A stretch of DNA of 16,209 nt from Clostridiales bacterium (GTDB lineage: Bacteria; Bacillota; Clostridia; Oscillospirales; Acutalibacteraceae). Shown in pieces: positions 1 through 5,530 of the stretch. The DNA is taken from the NCBI GenBank assembly GCA_012511005.1, contig JAAZGX010000201.1, forward strand, positions 1-16,209, read 5' to 3'. The notes below the pieces were generated by a model. That model saw nothing but the letters and a program-made list of their open reading frames with translations. It ran no database searches and was not told the origin of the DNA. Position 1 is the stretch's first letter. Each line of letters opens with the position of its first letter. The position numbers and the translations under genes were made by a program.

Positions 1-713
1 AACTCCTCGAAGAATTGACCGTCAAATATATCCCAATTGCCGTATCTGTGAGCCTGTCTTAAACTCTCCGGTAAGTTATCAAGTATTTCTACATACTCGG
101 GGTTGTTTTGCATTAGTATGTGATTATCGTCAACCGTTGCGGGTATAAACTCATAATCATCGGGGTTTTCCGTCTTTTCAAACTGACCTTTTACAAATAA
201 GCGCTTGAACCAATCGTGCCCCACGCCACCGGGATTGCCCGTAAAATACATGCGCGGCTTAAAATCCCCTCTGGTTGTCCTATTTGATGTCATAAGAAAC
301 TGCACCTGTGACCATGTAAAATGCGTACACTCCTCAATGCCTATTACATCATACTCTTGCCCTTGATACTGATATATGTCATTCTCACTGTCGCAGTAGC
401 CCATTTTAATACGGCTGCCGTTCGGAAACAAAAAGGCTCTCTCGTTAGACTTATATGTCGCTATACCGTGTAGCTGTGACAGCATAGGCAGGATATGATT
501 TTCTCTAAGCTCTGGCAAAGTTTTGCGCAGTAACAATATATTAAGACCGCTATAATTATAATTGAGTGCCAGCAGTATAAGCTTAGTCCTCATCGCCCAG
601 CTCTTACCGCCGCCTCTTGCCCCGCCATAACCTATAAACCGCTTATGGGACTTAAAAAACCGCTCCTGCTTAGGATTGGGACTTTGAAGCTTAACCTGTT
701 TTATTTGCTCCAT
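1..713 (-). CDS. terL: Phage terminase large subunit (partial, N-terminal part)
   Basis: This is the ATP-driven motor that pushes phage DNA into the prohead and cuts it. The minus-strand frame from ATG at 711-713 stays open for 237 codons to the left edge, so the C-terminal nuclease domain is mostly missing. A Walker A motif, GARGGGKS, lies at residues 31-38. A Walker B-like strand ends in the acidic pair E127-E128, followed by CTHF. Further on is a GNPGGVGHDWFKRLF segment typical of phage terminases, and the visible part ends in GNWDIFDGQFFEE, the usual linker into the nuclease domain. The ATG lies inside the end of the upstream gene (13-bp overlap), so translation is probably coupled. No frameshift is seen in the visible part. 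Whether the gene is intact beyond the edge is unknown. Confidence 0.93.
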   Translation of the reverse strand, partial: MEQIKQVKLQSPNPKQERFFKSHKRFIGYGGARGGGKSWAMRTKLILLALNYNYSGLNILLLRKTLPELRENHILPMLSQLHGIATYKSNERAFLFPNGSRIKMGYCDSENDIYQYQGQEYDVIGIEECTHFTWSQVQFLMTSNRTTRGDFKPRMYFTGNPGGVGHDWFKRLFVKGQFEKTENPDDYEFIPATVDDNHILMQNNPEYVEILDNLPESLRQAHRYGNWDIFDGQFFEE

Positions 714-1057
714 TTTTTTAATGGGTCTTCAATAGTCACCGTAAGCTCCCCGCTCGTTTGCTCCGTTTGTGACAGCTTAGATTTATCTAACTCATGCTTT
801 TTCTCTGCAAGCTCCATTTCAAATTTCTCCGAAAATGTCGGCAAATCATTCAAGTTCCTGATAACATATGTTAAGTCCTTCATCGCCGCCACGAGTTCCT
901 TTATATACTTCGCGTCTAAATTCGCCTCCACTCTCTCGTCCGTCACAATCATTCTCAGTTTTTCAATTAGCTCCTCAATTAAAAGAGTCATTTTATCCGC
1001 TGCCGAGCAAAGCGGCATCAATTTATCCGTTTTCTGTCTTTTTGGTTTTACCGCCAA
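701..1057 (-). CDS. Small phage protein in the small-terminase position
   Basis: A 118-residue hydrophilic protein encoded immediately before, and overlapping, the terminase large subunit gene. Residues 1-13 are basic; residues 14-95 look like long charged helices (IEELIEKLRMI, YIKELVAAMKDL, then a Glu/Lys-rich stretch) that could form a coiled coil; the C-terminus is acidic, then basic. Position and size fit a small terminase subunit or another packaging-associated protein, but no helix-turn-helix is evident, so the role is inferred from context. The start is taken as TTG at 1055-1057. A stop codon lies two codons upstream in this frame, and GGGAG sits about 10 bases before the TTG. The first ATG would remove 13 basic residues. 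The stop codon of the preceding gene is only 6 bases away, which also suggests coupled translation. Confidence 0.7.
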   Translation of the reverse strand: MAVKPKRQKTDKLMPLCSAADKMTLLIEELIEKLRMIVTDERVEANLDAKYIKELVAAMKDLTYVIRNLNDLPTFSEKFEMELAEKKHELDKSKLSQTEQTSGELTVTIEDPLKKWSK

Positions 1058-1063
1058 CCTTTA

Positions 1064-1288
1064 TCATCTCCCGTTATAATATTTCAGGCTCACCGCACGA
1101 TATTGCGGACATCTCCTGCCTCCCTCCTTGCTGCAATAATCAACTTCATGTCTTGCCTTTTGTGCTATATTTTGAAACTTTTGAACACAAATAGTGTTTC
1201 CTATTGACCCCTCGCACAAAATTGTCGTTTTACTCTCTCTTATGTAGTACGGACACATAATCCGAGCTTCTATAAGTTTTGATGCCAT
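1064..1288 (-). CDS. Small cysteine-rich phage protein (probable zinc binding)
   Basis: A 74-residue protein with cysteines at 12, 25, 34, 52 and 60 in the pattern ARIMCPYY...ILCEG...DYC...RRCPQYRA. This resembles small metal-binding proteins that I recall upstream of terminase genes in clostridial phages; the function is not known to me. The start is placed at ATG 1286-1288 because a strong GGAGGG (1293-1298) lies 4 bases upstream. The frame is open to an ATG at 1354, but that longer form would be translated through the promoter and a LexA-type box, so it is rejected. It is the first gene of the leftward phage transcript; its TGA is 6 bases from the next start codon. Confidence 0.75.
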   Translation of the reverse strand: MASKLIEARIMCPYYIRESKTTILCEGSIGNTICVQKFQNIAQKARHEVDYCSKEGGRRCPQYRAVSLKYYNGR

Positions 1289-1306
1289 AATACCCTCCGT
1301 TCCTAT

Positions 1307-1320
1307 AGAACATTTGTTCT
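1307..1320 (-). promoter_or_regulatory. LexA (SOS)-type box, promoter-proximal
   Basis: AGAACAAATGTTCT on the minus strand is a dyad with 6-bp arms (AGAACA/TGTTCT) around AA. It fits the Firmicute LexA/DinR pattern GAAC-N4-GTTC. It lies just downstream of the predicted transcription start (about 1326) of the phage genes, where a bound repressor would block the polymerase. A phage-encoded repressor of similar specificity is the alternative. Confidence 0.7.
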
Positions 1321-1332
1321 GGTGATGTTTGT

Positions 1333-1361
1333 ATTTTAAACCCAATCTTGGCAAATTTCAA
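1333..1361 (-). promoter_or_regulatory. Sigma-A-type promoter of the phage packaging genes
   Basis: On the minus strand, TTGAAA (1356-1361) and TAAAAT (1333-1338) each match consensus at 5 of 6 positions and are exactly 17 bp apart. The predicted start is near 1326, giving a leader of about 38 bases before the ATG at 1288. One LexA-type box lies immediately downstream and the other about 8 bp upstream of the -35. Confidence 0.7.
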
Positions 1362-1369
1362 CCCCAAAT

Positions 1370-1383
1370 CGAACATTTGTTCT
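1370..1383 (-). promoter_or_regulatory. LexA (SOS)-type box, promoter-distal
   Basis: AGAACAAATGTTCG on the minus strand shares the 12-base core GAACAAATGTTC with the box at 1307-1320. The two are 63 bp apart, about six helical turns, so both would face the same side of the DNA. It lies just upstream of the -35 hexamer. Confidence 0.68.
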
Positions 1384-1413
1384 ATTTTTTAGATTTTTGT
1401 ATGAATAGACAAA

Positions 1414-1458
1414 AACATCGGCGCATTTGTGTATATCTTTCACAAATGCACCGATGTT
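1414..1458 (-). terminator. Rho-independent terminator after the receiver gene
   Basis: Two 18-base arms (1414-1431 and 1441-1458) pair throughout apart from one G-T/A-C type position, with a 9-base loop. On the minus strand the stem runs straight into TTTTTGTC. It is 22 bases past the receiver stop codon and separates that transcript from the phage promoter. Confidence 0.85.
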
Positions 1459-1480
1459 AAGTCTTGAATTTTTCTGTTTT

Positions 1481-1894
1481 CTATTTAATATGCTTATTTA
1501 TCATATTTACTAATGTGTCCGCATCAAAAGGTTTTACAATATAATCACTCATGCCGGCGGCTTCGCCGCTTTTTCTTTCTGCCTCGCTTTCATTTGCGCT
1601 GACTGCTATAATAGGTATACTTAGAGCCTCAGGGTGAGAGGAAGTCCTTATAATCCTTATTGCATTAATCCCGTCAAAAATCGGCATTGTTGTATCCATA
1701 AGTATCGCGGAGAATTCCCCCGGGAAAGAGCAAGTGAAAGTAGCTATTACTTCCTTACCGTTTTTTACGCTCGTAACCGAAAAACCATGCTTTACGAGCA
1801 TTTTGCGAATGGACTCTCTATTAAGGTCGTTATCATCCGCAAGCAATATTGCCCTTTCGGTAGATATGTCATCTATTTTTGTTTTTTCATTCAT
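1481..1894 (-). CDS. Stand-alone response regulator receiver (CheY-like)
   Basis: A 137-residue single-domain receiver, the phosphoacceptor half of a two-component system, presumably cytosolic. Visible are the acidic pair D20-D21 in LLADDN, the phosphoacceptor D67 in LMDTTMP, the switch Ser at S99 in AVSAN, and K121 in VKPF, so it should be phosphorylatable. There is no DNA-binding or enzymatic output domain. Sequence features such as NRESIRKML and MPIFDG look like receivers of hybrid histidine kinases, so it may act by protein contact or in a relay. No kinase is encoded nearby. An AAGGAG at 1903-1908 sits 8 bases before the ATG. It is a single-gene transcription unit with its own promoter and terminator. 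Confidence 0.9.
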   Translation of the reverse strand: MNEKTKIDDISTERAILLADDNDLNRESIRKMLVKHGFSVTSVKNGKEVIATFTCSFPGEFSAILMDTTMPIFDGINAIRIIRTSSHPEALSIPIIAVSANESEAERKSGEAAGMSDYIVKPFDADTLVNMINKHIK

Positions 1895-1950
1895 AGTTCA
1901 TTCTCCTTTATGTTTTATTAAGCAGATTATATTAACAGCATATTAAATAT

Positions 1951-1999
1951 AATGTAAATATTCTTATAAAATTTTATGTTTGTACCTTCTATTTACATT
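1951..1999. repeat. Nested inverted repeat in the receiver leader
   Basis: AATGTAAATA (1951-1960) and TATTTACATT (1990-1999) are perfect 10-bp inverted arms 29 bp apart. Between them is a perfect 12-bp palindrome, ATAAAATTTTAT (1966-1977). The outer right arm overlaps the predicted -10 and start point. It could be an operator pair or an RNA hairpin; AT-rich composition makes chance pairing easier. Confidence 0.5.
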
Positions 2000-2026
2000 T
2001 ATATCACGCTTTGTTCCCGTTTGCAA
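1998..2026 (-). promoter_or_regulatory. Promoter of the receiver gene
   Basis: On the minus strand, TTGCAA (2021-2026) lies 17 bp from TATAAA (1998-2003), which is preceded by TGA, giving an extended -10. The start would be near 1991, leaving a leader of about 97 bases before the ATG at 1894. The -35 is only a partial match. Confidence 0.55.
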
Positions 2027-2080
2027 GTGTTTTTACTAAATTTGTGCAATATTTTCATATTTTTTTAGTATTTAAGCATA

Positions 2081-2115
2081 AAAATACGCCCTTAGCATTA
2101 CTAAGAGCGTATTTT
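2081..2115 (-). terminator. Terminator of the four-gene flavoprotein operon
   Basis: The arms AAAATACGC-C-CTTAG and CTAAG-A-GCGTATTTT pair around a CATTA loop with one mismatch. On the minus strand the stem ends in GTATTTTTATG. It begins 8 bases after the FAD oxidase stop codon. Both ends are T/A-rich, so it may work in both directions. Confidence 0.8.
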
Positions 2116-2123
2116 CTTATATT

Positions 2124-3872
2124 TTATTTATAATCTTTGAACTCTTTTAGGAACCTTTTTTCCTCTTCTGGCGTGTCAAGTCCCAAAGTTCCGCCGGGGT
2201 TTAACACATAATCCGGGTCAAAATAATCCTTGAGCACCTTAAACACGCCATACTCTGTTCTTCCTAATGAGCCCTCAAGCCACGGAGCGAACATTTTGCC
2301 TATTCCGTGGTGGTGGCTTATCGCAGAGCCTGATTTCTGTATGGCATCAAGAATTGTAGCGTGATACCTCTTAAATTCTTCCGCATCATTCATTTTTGTT
2401 ATAAAGATAAAATACAAGTTGGCGCCCTGCGGGTAACAGTGCGACATATGCGTTGTTACGACCGTATTCGGAAGCGCATGGCAGACTTCTCTGACATCCT
2501 TATGCACCTTAGCCATATTCGACCAGTTAACTGTACATTCAAGCGTATCGGTTGTAATGCCGAAGTCCATAAGCGTATCGCGAAGATACGGGTCGGTAAA
2601 GCGCCCGTGTTCCCAACTTTTGCAGACAAATGATGTAAGACTCATGCCGCCGTGTTTTTTTGCGATTTTTCCAATATTTTTTGCTATATTCTTTGAGAAC
2701 GCTTTTTCACCATCAGTAAACCCTAAGAAAAGGCACCTTTCCATATCCCTGTATCCCTTTAGCTTGAGTATAGGCTCAAGAGGAGTTTCGTCGACATTAT
2801 AAAGACGGAGCATAAGGCTCGTTTCTTCAGGGTCGGAAAGCCTGAATACGGAGGAGTACCCGCACTCATACTGCATCATTTCTCTTGCGGCTTTCATCGC
2901 TGTTTCCCAATCCTTAAATATATAGGAAAAACGCTTTCTATTTTCGGGCATATATCTGAATACTCGAAGCGTTACCTCTGTAAGAACGCCAAATGTGCCT
3001 TCGCTGCCCATCATTATTTCGTTGAGGTCGGGACCTGTAGCCTCTCTTGGGTAGTGGCTCGTTTTAAAATTCCCCCTTGGCGTAGCGTACTTTTGCGACA
3101 AAACAATGTCAGCAATTGTGCCGTAATATGTGCTGTTTTGCCCCGCTCCTCGCGTTACGACCCAGCCGCCAACGCTGCTATATTCAAAGGATTGCGGGAA
3201 ATGACCGCAAGTATATGCCCTTTTTGCGCCAAATCTCTCAACCGCTTTGTTAAGATTTTCTTCAAGAACGGGACCCGACATACCGGCTTGCACCGTAATA
3301 GTTTGGTCTACCTCGTTAAAGCCTATTACCTTGTTAAAGCGTTTTCTCATATCAAGCGAAATACCGCCTTTTATAGGCTCTACTCCTCTTGTAACGCTGC
3401 TGCCGCCGCCATATACATAAAGAGGTATTTTATGCTGTACGGCATATTCTACAATACGCTCAATTTCAGAGGACTCCCCCGGGAATATTACAACATCGGG
3501 AATACTTTCAAATCTTTTTTGCCTCATTCTTAAAAGGTCATACGCCGTGCTGCCATATGCTACGGCAAGGCGGTCATAATCCTCTGTGCTTACATTCTCT
3601 GCGCCGGCAATTTCCTTTAATGCGTCAATATGCTCTGCGGCAAGGTTTATCGGTGCGTCAAGCACAACCTTATCAAAACCGGGGTCCAAGTCATAGTCCT
3701 TAAAATCCTCGTCCGTTAGAACAAAGATTTCCTTCATCATTTTGTAAAGGCTTTCTTTCGGATACTTTACAAACTTAGGGTCGCCCCAACGGAAAATAGA
3801 GCGGTAGCTATCAGGCGACGCCGCCTCTTTTACCCATTTCGGCTCAAATCCTTTGTATGGCTTCGTACTCAT
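2124..3872 (-). CDS. FAD-linked oxidase, alkyl-DHAP synthase-like
   Basis: A 582-residue flavoenzyme of the FAD_binding_4/FAD-oxidase C family, closest in pattern to alkyldihydroxyacetonephosphate synthase. The FAD domain spans about residues 120-305: FESIPDVVIFP, the pyrophosphate loop YGGGSSVTRG at 154-163, SSVGGWVVTRGAG near 232-244, and TGPDLNEIMMGSEGTFG near 279-295. The C-terminal part carries the triple histidine HHHGIGK at 520-526, the AGPS active-site signature, and ends DPDYVLNPGGTLG, usual for the family. AGPS makes the ether bond of ether lipids by swapping the acyl chain of acyl-DHAP for a fatty alcohol; relatives with this fold instead oxidise 2-hydroxy acids. Last gene of the operon; 23 bp separate it from DUF1667, with a GGAGAT ribosome site. 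Neighbours that would supply DHAP fit the AGPS reading, but the substrate is not proven. Confidence 0.85.
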   Translation of the reverse strand: MSTKPYKGFEPKWVKEAASPDSYRSIFRWGDPKFVKYPKESLYKMMKEIFVLTDEDFKDYDLDPGFDKVVLDAPINLAAEHIDALKEIAGAENVSTEDYDRLAVAYGSTAYDLLRMRQKRFESIPDVVIFPGESSEIERIVEYAVQHKIPLYVYGGGSSVTRGVEPIKGGISLDMRKRFNKVIGFNEVDQTITVQAGMSGPVLEENLNKAVERFGAKRAYTCGHFPQSFEYSSVGGWVVTRGAGQNSTYYGTIADIVLSQKYATPRGNFKTSHYPREATGPDLNEIMMGSEGTFGVLTEVTLRVFRYMPENRKRFSYIFKDWETAMKAAREMMQYECGYSSVFRLSDPEETSLMLRLYNVDETPLEPILKLKGYRDMERCLFLGFTDGEKAFSKNIAKNIGKIAKKHGGMSLTSFVCKSWEHGRFTDPYLRDTLMDFGITTDTLECTVNWSNMAKVHKDVREVCHALPNTVVTTHMSHCYPQGANLYFIFITKMNDAEEFKRYHATILDAIQKSGSAISHHHGIGKMFAPWLEGSLGRTEYGVFKVLKDYFDPDYVLNPGGTLGLDTPEEEKRFLKEFKDYK

Positions 3873-3895
3873 TAAATCATCTCCTTATTTTTTGT

Positions 3896-4255
3896 TTATG
3901 TATTTATTAAAATACTGCTCGTAGCTATTATGTTAACACCAAGGCCTAAAACATTATCAATTATAATATGTCCTCTACCCACCCTTTTGTCAAGCCGAAT
4001 TTGATTTATTTCTTCAATAACATCAAATATCCTGTCTTTCGGAATATCTCCGCTTACCCTTACGGGTATTACGGGAATATCGGGAAACACCGTTCGCACA
4101 ATAGAGCTAATAGTTCTTTTAGGGCTTAAAAGCTCTGTTTTTGCAAATGTTATCCCTTTTTTACATTTATAGTTGCCGACGATTATTTCACCGTCTTTGT
4201 TTTCAACCGTCAGCACGCAGCCATTAGGGCATTCTATGCAAACCATTTCTTCCAT
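3896..4255 (-). CDS. DUF1667 protein, four-cysteine redox partner
   Basis: A 119-residue protein with C6, C9, C13 and C31 (CIECPNGC...YKCKKG), suited to an iron-sulfur cluster or zinc. The rest is an alpha/beta segment with KTELLSPKRTISS and a Val-rich strand. DUF1667 proteins accompany a GlpA-like dehydrogenase and a second flavoprotein in glycerol-3-phosphate operons of Thermotoga and clostridia; the same order occurs here. It may be an electron-transfer subunit, filling the place of the larger GlpC of proteobacteria, but this is inferred. AAGGAGGG (4264-4270) is 8 bases before the ATG. Gaps are 30 bp to the upstream gene and 23 bp to the downstream one. Confidence 0.85.
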   Translation of the reverse strand: MEEMVCIECPNGCVLTVENKDGEIIVGNYKCKKGITFAKTELLSPKRTISSIVRTVFPDIPVIPVRVSGDIPKDRIFDVIEEINQIRLDKRVGRGHIIIDNVLGLGVNIIATSSILINT

Positions 4256-4285
4256 TTTTCAGCCCTCCTTTATAGCATTTATTTA

Positions 4286-5530
4286 TTAAATAATTGAAAA
4301 CTCTATTCTGCTGTTCATATTAAGGTTAAATTTATTCATATCAATAACGAGCTTTTCCATTTCGGGCGGACGCAAAAAGGCATATTTCTTTTCAAAAACC
4401 GTGTCGCCGTTTACTTTTATCGTAAACTTTTTGCCGTTAAAGTCACCGCTGCTTCTAAAATATACCGTAACAGCCGAAAGGTCGCTTTCAAGCTCTATCG
4501 ACTGTGGCACAATGTACAGTAGATTTTCACCAACTGAAAACTCTAAGAGCTTTCTTTCACTTTTTATGTAGTTTGCCGCGGCTTTCCCCGCCTCTGCCGC
4601 ATTTTCGGAAACATAGTCCACAAGGTCATTTACATGTAAAGCGTTGCCACAAGAGAATAAACCGTCAACCGATGTCATATAAAGATTGTCACAAACGGGA
4701 CCTTTCGTTCTTTCATTAAGCTTTGCGCCGAGCGTTTCTGCAAGCTCATTTTCAGGTATAAGTCCTACTGAAAGAATTAACGCATCACACTCTATTATCT
4801 GCTCTGTGCCTTTTATGGGCGCCATATTTTCATCAACCCGTGAAACCTCAACGGCAGTAAGCCGGGAATTGCCGAAAACCCTCGTCACAGTATGGGAAAG
4901 ATGAAGCGGAATATTATAATCGTTAAGGCACTGATGAACATTTCTTGTAAGCCCCGACGGCGTTGGCTTTGCCTCATATACTCCTTTGACTTCTGCGCCC
5001 TCTAAGGTGAGCCGCCTTGCCATAATAAGCCCAATATCGCCGCTGCCTAAGATTATGCACTTTTTAGTCGGCTTTTGACCGTAAATGTTTACAAAGGCTT
5101 GTGCTGTTCCCGCCGTAAAAATACCGGACGGCCGCGTACCGTGAATAAAAATTTGCCTTGCCGTTCTTTCACGGCAGCCCGTAGCAAGAATAACGGTTTT
5201 TGTATGCAAATTCGTTACCCCGTCACGGTTTACTACACTTACTGTAAATCCGTTTTCCTCTTTTACTATCTCTGTTACAAAAGTAAGCGTCAGCGCTTTT
5301 ATTTTCTTTTCATTGAAAATATCAATATATTTTTCCGCATATTCAGGACCGGAAAGTTTTTCGTTAAAACGAAGAAGTCCAAACCCATCATGAATACACT
5401 GTTTAAGTATGCCGCCAAGACGCACCTCACGCTCGATAAGGAGTATGTCCTTGCCCTCGTCTTTTGCGGATATAGCAGAAGCAAGCCCCGCGGGACCGCC
5501 GCCTATTATAATTACATCGTATTCTTTCAT
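4286..5530 (-). CDS. FAD/NAD-dependent oxidoreductase (glycerol-phosphate operon type)
   Basis: A 414-residue two-dinucleotide flavoprotein. The FAD motif GGGPAG is at 10-15, ATGCRER at 117-122, the second (NAD-type) motif GSGDIG at 162-167, and the terminal FAD contact GLFSCGNALHVNDLVD near 290-304. It has no CxxC disulfide, so it is not a thioredoxin- or glutathione-reductase-type enzyme. Residues from about 330 to the end form a beta-rich extension rich in Val, Phe and Lys, probably for subunit contact. In the related Thermotoga and clostridial operons this protein sits between the dehydrogenase and DUF1667 and probably passes electrons to or from NAD(H). Its start overlaps the upstream stop codon as ATGA (5527-5530), showing coupled translation with the GlpA-like protein and suggesting a complex. 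Confidence 0.87.
   Translation of the reverse strand: MKEYDVIIIGGGPAGLASAISAKDEGKDILLIEREVRLGGILKQCIHDGFGLLRFNEKLSGPEYAEKYIDIFNEKKIKALTLTFVTEIVKEENGFTVSVVNRDGVTNLHTKTVILATGCRERTARQIFIHGTRPSGIFTAGTAQAFVNIYGQKPTKKCIILGSGDIGLIMARRLTLEGAEVKGVYEAKPTPSGLTRNVHQCLNDYNIPLHLSHTVTRVFGNSRLTAVEVSRVDENMAPIKGTEQIIECDALILSVGLIPENELAETLGAKLNERTKGPVCDNLYMTSVDGLFSCGNALHVNDLVDYVSENAAEAGKAAANYIKSERKLLEFSVGENLLYIVPQSIELESDLSAVTVYFRSSGDFNGKKFTIKVNGDTVFEKKYAFLRPPEMEKLVIDMNKFNLNMNSRIEFSII

Noticed and set aside
645..1079. Plus-strand open frame of 144 codons across the phage genes
   Set aside because: It lies antisense to two overlapping phage genes with good context, has a low-complexity Ser/Phe-rich product and no ribosome site.
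1289..1354. Longer start for the Cys-rich phage protein
   Set aside because: The extra 22 codons cover the predicted promoter -10 and a LexA-type box, while the ATG at 1288 has a strong GGAGGG site.
1384..1480. Prophage attachment site or tRNA gene at the host junction
   Set aside because: No tRNA fold or duplicated att core is visible; the region is taken up by the receiver terminator. The other end of the element is outside the window.
3054..3533. Plus-strand open frame of 159 codons
   Set aside because: It falls wholly within the FAD-linked oxidase gene on the opposite strand and shows no domain pattern.
4286..5530. Thioredoxin-reductase-type enzyme
   Set aside because: There is no CxxC redox motif between or within the two nucleotide-binding domains.
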